DNA of 64,000 nt, from NCBI RefSeq assembly GCF_027943255.1, contig NC_072894.1, positions 130,439,601 through 130,503,600 on the forward strand, given 5' to 3'. This stretch comes from Anastrepha obliqua. Taxonomy: Eukaryota > Arthropoda > Insecta > Diptera > Tephritidae. Below, in pieces: positions 24,302 to 36,790 of this stretch (positions are counted from its first letter, which is position 1; the number at the start of each line of letters is the position of its first letter). The notes beneath the pieces were generated by a model that saw only the letters and a program-made list of their open reading frames with translations, searched no databases and was not told the origin of the DNA. The position numbers were made by a program, and so were the translations under genes.

Positions 24302-25648
24302 AAAAAGAGTACCGTCCACCACTTCGTAAAAAAGATGGTTCGTGGGCGAAAACCGCAATCGAGAAATCTGAGCTTTTTTCTAAATATCTAAAAGATATTT
24401 TTACACTACACGATACTGAAGCTGATCTTTGTTTTGACAGCACTGTTGCTGCCTTTTTAAACGAACCCTACCAAATGGAGCTACCGATGAAGAAGTTCAC
24501 CAAAAGTGAAATAGTTAGCACTATTAAAAAGCTAAAAGATCACAAGGCACCAGGATATGATCGCATCACGGCTGAAATTCTCAAAAAACTACCTCCTGAA
24601 GCCTATAATTTCATTACCCATTTGTTTAATGCGTGCTTAACCAGAAACATTTTCCCAGCTCAATGGAAAGTAGCAGAAATTAAAATGGTGCTCAAGACGG
24701 GAAAACCAGGCGATGAAGTGAAATCCTATCGCCCTATCAGTCTTCTACCAATACTGTCAAAAGTTTTTGAAAAGATCTTCCTTAAACGTTTAATGGTTTT
24801 TATCGAACGCAAACAAATAATTCCGAAACATCAGTTTGGTTTCAGGAATGAGCATTCGACAATTGAGCAAGTCCATAGACTTGTCGAAAAAATACAAACA
24901 GCGCTCGACCGAAAACAAATCTGTTCAGCAGCCTTCGACCGAGTATTGCACCAAGGCCTACGCTTTAAAATAAAAAAGAAATTACCACTAAATGCCTATT
25001 TGCTCCTTAAATAAATAAAGCATAAATAAAATCTCCAAATGGCTCCGGAGCTGGCGGTTGAAAGTAAACGAACATAAATCTCAACACGTAACCTTTACTA
25101 CAAAAAGAACCACCTGCCCACAAATCAACTTAAACCGTATTCCAATTCCGCAATGTGATAGTGCTAAATATCTAGGCATTCATTTGGATAAACGGCTTAC
25201 GTGGAAAACGCATATCTTTACAAAAAGGAAAGCTCTAGGTTTAATATTTCGTAATATGTACTGGCTGCTAAGCCGCAAATCCACCCTCTCAATGGACAAC
25301 AAACTTATCCTCTACAAATCTGTGATAAAACCAGTCTGGACCTACCGAATCCAACTGTGGGGCACTGCGTCAAATTCAAACTTGGAAATCCTGCAGCGTT
25401 TCCAGTCCAAGACTCTACGCACCCTAGTCAACGCTCTGTGGTACGTGACAAATGCCCAAATTCATCGGGACTTAGACATCCCTTCAATAAAAGAGGAAAT
25501 ACAAAATGTAACCAGTAAATACCGAAATCGACTTCAATCGCACCCAAATGAACTGGCCTCTACCCTCATGTCACCATCATGTGTCTTTTTAAGGTTGAAA
25601 AGAAAAACACCATTTCAGCTCGTCCAAGAGCCATCTATAAAATATTGA
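24302..25648 (+). pseudogene. jockey-clade reverse transcriptase, internally deleted
   Basis: The first frame (to 25014) shows KKLKDHKAPGYDRITAEILK, then KTGKPGDEVKSYRPISLLPI and QFGFRNEHSTIEQVHR, the fingers part of a LINE reverse transcriptase. Near SAAFDRVLHQGL the expected FLDV...AFD block is shortened. After LKIKKKLPLNAYLLLK-like sequence a stop and a jump follow. The second frame (from about 25031) starts at the KWLRSWRLKVNEHKS-like segment, then KYLGIHLDKRLTWKTHI and YRIQLWGTASNSN, the thumb and connection part. The catalytic FADD segment and the GVPQGS motif are absent, so this copy cannot encode an active enzyme. The final Met near 24292 lies in the target site and is not a real start. 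Confidence 0.9.
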
Positions 25649-25796
25649 ATTTATTTATTAGAAAGGATATTTCACTGGAAATATTGCTTTTATACTAAAA
25701 TCAAAGCCACTCTTAAATGTAACCAAATATTTGTAAAATGTCTTCTAAGAATTGTAAGTATAGACAGAATACAAAATAAAGTTAAAAAAAAAAAAA
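24302..25796 (+). mobile_element. 5'-truncated jockey-like LINE with target site duplication
   Basis: The insertion is bounded by a perfect 10-bp direct repeat ATGTTACTCA (24292-24301 and 25797-25806). It ends in a poly-A run (25784-25796) preceded by an AATACAAAATAAAG signal-like sequence. The body is part of a reverse transcriptase ORF of the jockey clade. The 5' end is truncated inside ORF2, as expected for target-primed reverse transcription. Confidence 0.92.
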
Positions 25797-25806
25797 ATGT
25801 TACTCA

Positions 25807-28800
25807 TAGAATTTTGAAGCATATCTATTCATAGAAATACCTGGAAATGAGAACATCTTAACCTTTACCTATCCGATGTGAATAGTCTCAGTGTTGAAAT
25901 CCCTAAGAAATCAAAAAGGAGCTCTTTTTCAAAATGTCTACTGAAAAAGTTTGTTGACTACTTTTTTTTTGAATTGAGTATTTTTATACAGATTTTTCGT
26001 TAGTTAAAAAAAAGGAAAAGCCTTCTATTGGTTCTTGCAACTATTATCTTTTTTAATATCAAATTACTTGCCATTAATAAACCCTCAATAAATGACCATC
26101 GATTCTATTATAAATGGTTTCAACACACGCTTGAATTGAATAATTGCGGGATAATTTACAAATGTCAGACACTTCCTATGGCTCTTCTCAAGCGAATGTA
26201 CATCCGACATAGTGACAAACCACAAAGCGGGATTGGAAAAGTGTGTAGTCTCAACAGGCACATGCATATATGTACATGCACGCACACATACACACTACCA
26301 ATTTTTGTGCAATTTTCTTGTATTATGGGACCAATCAACAAAAACAAGAATCGAAGTAGAAATAATCACTTGCCACATGACACACAATGAACTAACATTT
26401 GTCAGCACAGAACTCAGAATCACTCACCCATACGTACACACATGCGAATATGGCGTGTACAAGCATCACACATTTGCCACATTGGAAGTCAATTGATCAT
26501 TTAGTCAAGCATTCACTTTTCCATGCATTGTTGCAAGTATTTTTAATTCAGCTCCAGCGTCCGTCCATTCTTCGAGCAATCACTCAAAATGAAGACAGCG
26601 GTTGACAGTTGAAATAAATGGGGTGAGAGGGCTTTGAAACAGTTGAGACAGCATGCGAAAGGAAACCACATGGCCGAAAGCAAACAACAGACAACAACAG
26701 GAGCAAAACTAACGATTTAATAAAATCGAAATCGTAAGCAAAATCGTGCAATGAGGCAAATATGTAAATATGTATGTGCGCATGTGCTCGTGTGGCAGAA
26801 GTACCATGGATCGGCAAGCGGATGTGTTGTTGCGGCCAAAGGACAGAATTGGAAATACATTGCCTTGCTGCTCAATAAAACCAGAAACCAAATGGCAATG
26901 GAAATGATCGGCCATAATGGAGCAAACCTGAGTGTTGAGGTTGCAAGCGATTTTGTTGTTGGCGAACATGTGGAAATGCAAATTATATTGAAGCACCTCA
27001 CAAAACAACTCACTCTGAGAACTGTTAAGTTTTTTTGTTTGTGTTTTTTTTTTGCTCATACCCCCATTTCGCTTGCAATTTGTGGCCAATTTGTTTAGAA
27101 CTGAGTCAACTAGTCAGCCAGTCAGGCAGTCATTACTCAGTTCAATGCTTATACTCCAAGAATCGAAACAGATGTTGCAAGCACTTAAAAATGCATTTCG
27201 CCGCATGCAATAGAAAAACACAAACAAGAGCAACCACAACAGCATGAAACAAACGCGGCAATAAACTTTGCTTAACCAAAATGGCTCAACTGGCGACAGG
27301 GGTTGTGCAAACTTTTAACGCCCTGCCAAAGGAAGCGCTTTTTCGCACAGATGTTGCACTTCTCTGCCGCTTAACTCAACTCAGTACAGCTCAGCTGTTG
27401 CTGTTGTGGTTGTGGCTGAAAAGTTGCTTTAAATTTGCGCTTCGATGACGGTGTTTGGCTGATTTAATGACGCGTGCAATTGTGGTGTTCACAGCTCAGC
27501 ATATTTAATTCGAATTGTGGTGCAAATTACAGGGTGCATGCAACATGCATATGTTGTTTGACTCTAAGGCGGAGCTTATTATTGTTGACGGAGCGGTTGG
27601 CGAGTACATGGCAATTAGTTGCAAATTGGTTGAAGAGTAGGGAGTTTTTGTTTAGATTACGCGAAACTTTAATCAGCTGTTCTCAGGGTACCAGGATTTT
27701 AGTTGCATTGTTAATTTATTCTTTGTATTGTTTATTATCGTTCATGTGTTAGTAATAACCTTTTTTCGCACTCATTATTTACATATGTATATAACACATA
27801 CATACATATAAGAACACCAGAAGAGCTACCTAACTAACACTTTCCTCCAACGACCTCAGCTGTACTTATCAACAGCTCGAGATTTTAGAATGAAATGCAC
27901 TAATATCGATGAAGATTTTTCTAAAAACAAAAACATTATGAAAAATTTAAAAATAAGAAAAGTTTAATTAAATGGGTCCAATAATATTTTATTGCCGGAA
28001 AAAATGTAAATACACCTTCGCCTCTATTTATGCCATTTATTTCAATAAAATTATACAGTAAAAACTTTCACCAACGCAACAGAATTATTTCAAAGTACTC
28101 TTCTGCACTCCAGACTGTTGCAATTTCAAGTTGCCACTTTCGGCTGTTGCCATAAAACCGCTCGCCTGCGAAGATTTCAGACCCCTACTGCGTTAATGGC
28201 AAGCTTGCGTACATTTGCATTGCCTGTAGCTTTCATCAACGCCTTCTCTAACTTGTTATGCTGAAACATTATCGCAATCATCCTGCCGAATCCAATTTAC
28301 CGAATTTCCACAGATATCAGCAACAATAGCCGTAAGTTTGTTGATACGAGTTTGACGCTGGTGGTAAACGCCTTGCCACGTACGAGTATAAGCAATTGAA
28401 CCACCCGCTGGCATACGCATTTGATTATATTAATAAAATTAAGTGAAGATGAGAATGAAGATGGAAAGAGCAGAATGATCGTCATCATTAATAATGTGCG
28501 CGTGTGTGTATGTATGTATGCGGTTGTTGTTATTAGAAATACGCTGCTGCTAGTTTTGCCTACCTCACACACTGGTCGATGGTACTCACATCGTCGCAGC
28601 AGTTGGTTCTACTGCCTGGCAAGCAGTCTGGCCATTTGTGTGCAGCAGGCGCAATAAACGCCCAATCTCAATTAATTTCATGAAGTTTTTGCACAATAAC
28701 AAGCGACCAGCCAAAAACAAAAAAACACAAGCAAACAAACAGCTCGTAAATTTTATGCCAATAAAAATTAGTGTGTTAATTCATGCCACAATCGGTTGAA

Positions 28801-30039
28801 CAAAAAAAAATTCTCTTTTTTTTTTGTGTATTTAACTTTGTGTGCTTTTATTTTCTTTTGCCTCGATGTCACAATATGCAGATCCCAGAAGAAGCAACTT
28901 TGGTGATTTTCAAAAGGAAAACCAGCGATAAGAGTCTGATTGTTGAGGCTGGTCTTATACGCCACCAAACAAGCGTGAATGTGTAGGTGTACTTAAATAT
29001 TGGAAAGTACTCATTCACATGGCTTAAGTATTCGTTAGGTACCTGCCTATTTGTTTGCATCTATAAACCACCCATGGGTCTACGCACTTGTCTCACACTT
29101 TCTAGTTAGCTTGCCCCAAGAAGACACAGGAAGCATGAAGTGGCACACAGGAAATGTGGAAGCATTCTAGAGGCTATTATAGATATATGGGAGCCAAAGT
29201 GTTGCATTAAGTTGCTGCGCCTACATTCGCTCATTTGCATATGAAAACACATACACACGCAAGCACACATTGAATACAAATAATCATAGATAAGTATGAG
29301 TCTGTACAGTTCTTGCTATTGCAGAGGAAAAACTTGTGAATAAATGAAACGAGCACCAATTGAAAAGCAAAGCAGGAAAGCAGCACTCGAGGACCACAGG
29401 AAGCAAACAACAACAATAAGAGCAGCATTACAAGCAACAGCAGCAGGGGCAGCAACAAGCAAATAGACATCACACAACAGCAACATTATTTAAACAACCA
29501 ACACAAAAACACAGCCAGCCGCAGCACCAGCAACAACCTTTAAACACTTTTTGCAATAACTACACGCATACACATGCACATAAGTACATGCAACGCCAAC
29601 AACTTCTCCTGCAAAGGCAAGAGTTCGGCATGGAAAATCTTCCACATCGACATTGGCAAGACGAAATGTATGAAACGTTGTTAGAAAAGCAGACAAACAG
29701 GCAGATAGACAAATAGAAAAATAGACAACCCGTAGGAACGTCATTTAATCAGAGAAATGTTTGGAAAACAGCAAAAGATGCTCCACTCCATGTAGCCCTT
29801 AACTCAACTTCCCGCACGCAGCGGCCAAAGAAGCCTTTGCACTTGACGCGCAGAAATTCCTACGCGTGTACATTCACACATACATATGCATGTATTTATA
29901 ATGCATGTAGTGTTTATTCAAGTAATGTGCGCATTATTGCAAAAACAAAATGTTCAACGCGCCTACGACTTTTACTCCTCGGAACTCGCATACCTGTGGC
30001 AACGTTTAACGTCTTTCTGGGCACTCGCGTTTTGTTGTA
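25807..30039. other. non-coding, no recognisable gene
   Basis: About 4.2 kb of AT-rich sequence with CA/TATG stretches (26250-26300, 28495-28530, 29240-29270) and CAA/CAG-rich runs at 29400-29540. Frames at 26709-27098 are open on both strands but have no domain. No exon, RNA gene or promoter can be supported. Confidence 0.5.
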
Positions 30040-30460
30040 ATATAGCAGCGGCCACCAGGTTTCAATCTTGGAAAATTTCTTGTTAACATCAATGTTGGAA
30101 ACGAAGCAACGGATGGTTTAGCGAGAGAAGCTGCAGCGTCCGTTCTAATAAGTTACTAATAAGACTATGAGTTGCAAGCAGGCACCAAACTGTGGGTCAC
30201 AGGCTAGTCGCTCGTAAGCCTCCCTAAGAAAAAACTGAGAATACTAGAGAAATTCTCACAGGTGACTGCAGATTGTGCAGGCTCGGGATATGGCCCGACT
30301 AATCCTCAAAAATTCCAGCACATCTTCTCCTCGAACTCTGTGGCATAGTGACACGAAGGAGTAGACATCTCGGCCTGGCATGGCCCTAAGAAAGACACAT
30401 ATGCTCAGCCCAGCCAAGCTCAATCCTAGGTTTATTGAAGGAAGTGGTTTTGGATGAGGT
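30040..30460 (+). mobile_element. LINE ORF2 C-terminal remnant
   Basis: Worn + strand words match the end of a LINE RNase H domain and the region after it: NVGNEATDGLAREAA, later TGDCRLCRLG, then HLGLAWP and ILGLLKEVVLDEV. The order fits GN(E)xAD..A, TGxxxL and FLxxT-type endings of I/R1/Loa ORF2. Multiple stops and frameshifts are present. The assignment is from motif order only. Confidence 0.5.
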
Positions 30461-30639
30461 ATTGTGATAAACAGAAGGCACAAAAGATCACAAGGAGTCA
30501 CAAAAACCTAATTTTGTTCTAATCTAATATATTCTATTCGTTTTCTCAATGGCGTGATAAATTTGGATTGCTAATAATTATATAAATAAGCCTCCAGAGT
30601 TTTGGAAATAAGTAATTTTTTCAGGCGAAAGTAATTTTA

Positions 30640-31060
30640 TATATTTATGGAATCAGAATCAAATTGTTTGGTGCAAATCAGAAACTGCTCTTGAGAAACA
30701 AAATCTTGCTGGTACAGTGAAACACGGCGGTGGTGGAGTTATGTTGTGAGGATGCATGGGGGAAAGTGGTGCAGATCAGTAGAGTTTATCTATTGACTCG
30801 ATAATGGATAAATGGGGATTCTTGAATATTTTAAAAAGAAATTTGATGCAGAGTGGCTCTTGCACAATGCTCCAAAACGGCTCAAAACATCTCTAAAGAG
30901 GTTCGATGTCATTTTGGGCAACTGTGGGATCTATTAGAAAAAAGAACTCGACAGCAAGTAGGTGGCATTGCGAAGTGTTATGCGGATGAATGGCAATGCG
31001 CCCGGCTACAATAGAGGAAACAGAAATTATAAAACATCGTGGCTGTCTAAAAATATAAAT
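30640..31060 (+). mobile_element. Tc1-like (DD34E-type) transposase relic
   Basis: The + strand reads KHGGGGVMLxGCMGESGADQ, then SIMDKWGFLNILKRNLMQSG, the KHGGGSVMVWGCM and FIDGIMD..YxxIL hallmarks of Tc1 transposases. The catalytic D and E blocks after it are too worn to read, and stops interrupt the frame. Inverted repeats were not found. Confidence 0.75.
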
Positions 31061-34000
31061 TTACATGATGCTGCAATTACTTACCGTTATGTAAAGAATC
31101 TCGTTATTTTCTTCGCCTTTGAACCTTAAGAATGTAAAGTAGAAATAAATATATTAAGTAAAACATGTTTTAAATTATGAGTTTATATTATATTTCCAAT
31201 CAACCAGAGAACCTATGGAGACAATTTTTGTTCATTTTGTTGCACTGTGCTATCCACTCTCGTGTGATGCAGAGTAAAAAAGGAAACATGCCTGTGAATA
31301 ACAAAATGCCATATTTTGTCATTTGTTCCTGCGGAAAAAGCTTACAACGCGTTCACATACCTTTTACGACTGTTGTTAACAAGCATTGCCTCCTGCGCAC
31401 TGGAAACCACTAATCATCAATGACCTTCAATCAGCCGCGAGAACCGCGCATCATGAGCACGGATCCTTTGAGATATGCATGCATTCTATAGAAATATTTC
31501 ACGATTAACTGATACTGGTATTGATTTTTCTGCTGAAAAGCCAACACACGTGCAATAAAATAGGCGCAATGAATAAGCGAAGGGGTGCAGCAATGCGCTA
31601 AGAATAAATCTGGCGTTGTAAAGAAATGAAAAACATGCACAAGCAATACGTGCAACATGCAATAACATCTCATTGCTTAAATAGGAAAAAGCTAAAGTAA
31701 TGAGAAGTCGTTGCTTTAATGAATGCAACACCGAGTAATTCCAGGGAATGTCAAGGCGCCATTGGAGCAAAACCAAATAGCAGCAGAGGCAGTGACGGAA
31801 TTACAGCATCTAGGCGGATATGCTTCAATGCGCTAGGAAGCGGCATGTGCAACACAAGTTAACAATGCTTGCATGTATGTGTGCGTGTGTGTTGCATAGG
31901 AAAATCGGGTGCAGTAACAACAAACAACTATTGTTGGAACAATGCAATATTGTAGTAGAAATGTACGCCCAGAGGGCGGGAGAGGAAATTAATGCGGCAG
32001 GCGCTGCGCAGTGCAGAGTGATGGGCTGTAAAAAATTACAAAAAATGTTGTTGCGTATTTCAGTAGCACAGATGAGATGGGCAGAGAAGGGCGCAGCATA
32101 CAACACACACGGCTGCATGTAGAAGGGATGAAGGAAGAGTTGCCATATAAAAACAGACCGATTTCTAATTGTCAAAAATAATTTTTTATAATCAAACTTA
32201 GCCGATCCTATGTTGGAGTTTGATTCATTTTCAGAAAGCACAACTGGGTTACAACTTCGCGCGGGCTCTTAACGTGCTGAAACTGAAACTAACCTCAGAA
32301 TAGCCGCACTACGTCACATTTACGAGATATTTCGACTTAAGTGTGCAAGAAATGTGAAGTTTGGGTATATTTGAGGTTAGGTAAAAAACTGAATCTGACC
32401 TCAGAAATTCAGCTTAAGCTTGCAACAAATACGATTTGTTTTAACGATGTCTTATCTGTATACAAAACCCTTTTTTCAGCTAAAGAAATTGTATTTGTCT
32501 TTAAGTTGCCTCTGTTAAATTTATAAAAAAAATATTGTTCTGCTAAAAAAGCAAACTCTTAGGTAACCCTATACATTAGAGTGCTAAGCATCTTTTTCCC
32601 AAGTCAAATTTTACAAAGTTATTCAAAATAGCAAAACAATTCTCTCTCTCCAAACTGCTGTCCAACGAACTATGTATGTGCAAAACTTGGCATAACTGAA
32701 TAGGCGACAGGCTACTCTTAGCCATTGGGCAACTCTAAATGCAGCACAGGATGTTTTGCAGTTGTGTGGCATTGTTCCAAATGGTCGTATCTTACAAACA
32801 TTTCTAAATGGCATAAAGTAAAAATAAAAAAATAACAAAAGCATATTCTATAGAAGAAATGATGCAACACGAAAGGAAAATGCAGGCGCGCTCATATTTG
32901 TACTCTTACACACACACACACACCCACGCATACACAACATGCCTTTTAAGCTGCATTGGAGTGAAGTAAAGGAAAATAAAAGAATTAAAAGTCTGACAAG
33001 TGAAACGTGCTATTTACAACAAATTTCTCCAGCAACGTGTTTGAGGTATAAACAAATCAGTAGTTCTCCCAATGTTGCATGGAATGTGTGGCAGTGAGTT
33101 GCTGCTAGATTTTCGCCATTAACTATAACACTAATGTGAATTGAAACGTCGTGAAGCATGCAACTTGTAAGCGAATGTTATTTAATGCAAATCAACAATT
33201 TCTACACACATACATACATACATGCATACATTTATATGCGTCTTGCTGATTTTGCGCGATCTTTAAAGGATAACAAATTATGGGTAGTTTTGCACAAAAA
33301 TTATGGTTTTTATTGTACCATTAAATATAGCAAATAATTAAAGAAGGAGAAGATGGCGTGGAAGCAAGAGAAATTCAAATAATTTTTCCATTTACCGCTA
33401 CTCCAAGCTCCTTATTTTTAATTGGATTGAAACTAAATTGCATTGCTCACACAGACCTTTTCACACAAATGCAAAAAAATTGTAGTATTTCAAATATTTC
33501 ATTTTCCTATTAAATTTCAAATTTATTTCCGCACGAACATGGAAACCCTCAGACGCTTAATGAGTCGAGCGGAATTGGACGCACATAACCTTTTGCCAAA
33601 CAATTTCCGCAGCAAGGAAATGTGATTTGAAAAGGCGCTAAAATAGATACATACAGCTGCACACATACATGCTCACATACTCACCCACACACAAAAGTAT
33701 TCGCAGAGCGCAAATGAAATTAAAATTTTCCTGCTCGCAAGTAACTATCTATAAATATGAAAAGGTAGTTTATTTAAAATGAATGGGAAATCAAAAAACG
33801 TAAAACTGAAAGCGAAAGCCCGCTCAGACGACAGTCAGCGCACGAAAGACGAAAGTTTTCAAGAAAAGAGAAGTAAGCGCATAACTGCAGTTGTCGCAGA
33901 GTTAAAAGGCAAACGAGCGACTTTCGCAGACAAAGATACGCCCTCAAGCCACACTTAACCTCTTCCTGCCACATCCTGGCATCCATCAGGCAGACAAAGC

Positions 34001-35339
34001 GCGCGCAGACACATCGGCGACACACAGCGCATTCGTGTAACAGTACTTGAAAAAGTTGAGCAGAACTTGTGGGAGTTGCGGCAATATATAGACGTACCAA
34101 GCAAGTAAACTGGCAGACAGGCAAGCAGGCGGGCAGGCATTGCGGCAGGGTGGCTATTAATGCAATTTCCGCGCGAGACACCAAAAAAGGAATAAACACA
34201 AAAACTGTTCTCCTTGATTGCCGGCAATAATAAACCAAATGCGCCCGCGGATAAAATGGCGACCGAACGGTAAATGCCAGCTGATACGCGCCCATATTTT
34301 TCATAAATTTTCCTCATAATTTTTTACTTCTCATTTGCAATACATTCAAATGCCTATAAATTCAAAGTTAGCAAATAATAAATGTAGAAAAAAAACGAGA
34401 GAGGAAATAAATTACCAAAATAACCTAAACTCACTTCCTGCGCAAATTTAACAAACTTAAGCTGAAAGTACTACCAAGAGTATAAAAAATTGAAAACTGC
34501 CTAACAGAATTGCAGTCAGGTGAAAACTTTTTCCGAGTACACTTCCCTTCGTTCCACTCCAGCACTTCCCACTATTTCCGCTATGTAAATTCATGCATAG
34601 AAAGTGAAATTGAAAACGTACAACGACCCCATTCTGACAGGTATTTTCACCGGCAAACACAGACGCAGTGTACCACGTATTCATGTACACATACATCCGC
34701 GCACACAGGCTTAATATTACATTGCCATTTTTACATCATTCAACAGCTTTCAGCTCCTTTTCACTTCCGCTTTTTCACTTTTCCACTTTAGCACTTCTTA
34801 CCGTTGTCCTTTTTCTATTTACGTATCTACCACCGATTTATATTTTGTAGCCAGACGATTTTTGTTGCCAGACAAAAATGGTACAAAAGGAAAACAGACG
34901 AAAATGTGTGCGTCCATCAACCGTTACGAGTCATGCAGCGGGGAAATGAGTGAGTCAGCTAGCTAACGGTCGCTGTGCGCCTAGTACTTTTGCTACGTAA
35001 CATTTTTGTGTGTCTTTGCGAACGCGAAACGTGCAAAGTGGAGTAGCGTTGCGGGCTTACGGTTTCGCAGCTCTTTTAATTGTGTGTATATATGTATATG
35101 TATGTTTGTATATAGGAGATACTCGTATGTAATTTAGTGCGAGCACTTTGTTACTTTTTGGCTCATTTCAATGAAAAGAAAAATGTGTAGAACGTATGCT
35201 TACTTTTAGAGTCTACCGCGCATACATGTCACTTTGTACTCAGTTTACTATTAGACATAGAGAAGGTGATCAATTAGCAATTGATATGGTCAGGCCAAGT
35301 GCTGATATTTGCGCTGACGCTGTCTTAGTGGAAGTAATG
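31061..35339. other. non-coding, no recognisable gene
   Basis: AT-rich with (CA)n at 32909-32932. Long minus-strand open frames (31825-32241; 33774-34304, 176 codons) are Cys/Leu-rich with no domain, and frames on the other strand are open too. No supported gene. Confidence 0.5.
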
Positions 35340-35500
35340 TTAAGTGTAACAAAAAATAAGCTGATAAATAAGTTGAGAAGATTTGTTGTAGACTTATTTT
35401 TTGAGTGCTTCCAGCGTTTTTAAAAGGGCTGTGAAAATGTTGAGGATGAGTCACGTAAGAGTCGCCCTTCTATGACAAAAATAAGTGACAATATCCAAAA
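35340..35500 (+). mobile_element. mariner-like transposase N-terminal relic
   Basis: The + strand reads FFECFQRF, stop, KGCENVEDESRKSRPSMTKI. This resembles the conserved WFxRFKxGxxxVEDxxRxGRPS linker after the first helix-turn-helix of mariner-type transposases. Only about 50 codons are visible and one stop interrupts them. No ends found. Confidence 0.5.
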
Positions 35501-36544
35501 CTGTGGGCTCTTGAGTGTCTTCGTACCTGAATGCCAAACTTTGGAACATTCAGGTCTTTCTTGAACTCCATGAATGTAGATGGAAAAATTACCCGAACTA
35601 TGGAAGTTCGCATTCGTAGGATTTTACGCCTCCAAACTTCCATCTGTTTCAAAATAAATAAATATATAAAATAAGCGGATTGCGTTTTGCATCATCGGTC
35701 TCGTTATTTAATAGTCCCACCTTGTATACCAGAGCTGCTACAAACAGTATTTGTTTGGTCTCATAACCGCTATGCCCAATGCTATCATTCAAGTTAGTGC
35801 GAAGAGCAAAAAGAGGTTGAATCGCTGCCTTACTTTCTATGTCAATATCCAAGGCTTCCGTCGAAGCACTTCAAACATTTGGGGTCACGCTTCACCACTA
35901 GACTGATAAAGATCATGATAAGTAGGTTTAAATGTCGTATTTTAATATTAGTAGTTTAACAGCAAAATTCTTTGTTTAGTTAAAGGAACACCGATTAGAG
36001 GTGTGCGCACCTTCTTCTCTCTTCGCACTCAAAAACCGCAGGGCCCAATTCTGCCTCCGCGTAAGACCGTGCGATTTTCCATATCATCATCACGATCAAC
36101 ATAGTATTTACAGTTCGGGGTGAGCCAATGTTTCTTTTACTATTGCACTCCATACGGCTCGGTTCATCGCATGGCTTCTTCGTCTTCTCATGCTCCGCAG
36201 GTTGCCCTCCATATAATCTGTCCACCTTCTTGGTCACCATCCGTGCCCTTACGTCTCCTTAGTTCTTAGTTTTATTTACAATTCTGTTGTCATCCATTCG
36301 AAGTACGTGCCCTAGTCATCAAAGATGTTGCGCCTTCACGAAGCGCACTATGTTTTCTCCATTTATATGTACTTAGATCTCGTTGTTATCTTTTATTCTG
36401 TTACAACCCAATATGCTCGCGTATAGTACCAAAAATTCTCCTCAAATGTTTACCAAGAGATAGTTCTTAGTTCTTAGTCCATACGTTACTATTGGCTTTA
36501 ACATTACTAACCGCCCACTGGCCTTTGAGAGACCCGGAAGATGA
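35501..36544. other. non-coding, possible worn retroelement
   Basis: A minus-strand frame at 35995-36240 (RMECNSKRNIGSPRTVNTML) looks like decayed retroelement coding sequence but has no diagnostic motif. The remainder shows nothing I can name. Confidence 0.35.
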
Positions 36545-36790
36545 GGTGGCCGTGCAACGATAGATGTAGAAGCTGCAATGAAGAAGATTCAAGGACCCAG
36601 CCTTTCACTATATGTGCGCGTACCCAAGTCTGGCTGCTCTGCCACATAGACTGCTAGGGGAGTTCTCGATGGTTAAGTTGAAAGAAAGTGCAGAAGTAGT
36701 TCTGGAAGTAGTGTATCAAAATGGCATATTTTGTTTTAATTGGATTTGGGCGGTATCACTCAGAGAGCATCTCCACCACCGCCATTGGCC
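36545..36790 (+). mobile_element. LINE ORF2 C-terminal fragment
   Basis: One + frame gives CNDRCRSCNEEDSRTQPF. A second continues as YPSLAALPHRLLGEFSMVKL and KESAEVVLEVV. Together they match the Cys-x2-Cys...CxCPSLAxLRxRxLG tail of insect LINE ORF2 proteins, broken by a frameshift near 36610. Non-functional. Confidence 0.65.

Noticed and set aside
31825..32241. 138-codon minus-strand frame
   Set aside because: The opposite strand is open over the same bases and neither shows conserved motifs.
33774..34304. 176-codon minus-strand open frame
   Set aside because: Leu/Cys/Ser-rich without domain, with a second overlapping minus-strand frame open too. No splice or start context.
35995..36240. 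Minus-strand frame as a third RTE LINE copy
   Set aside because: Some charged, repeat-like residues but none of the GHVxRM or RWxDxV motifs that define the other copies.
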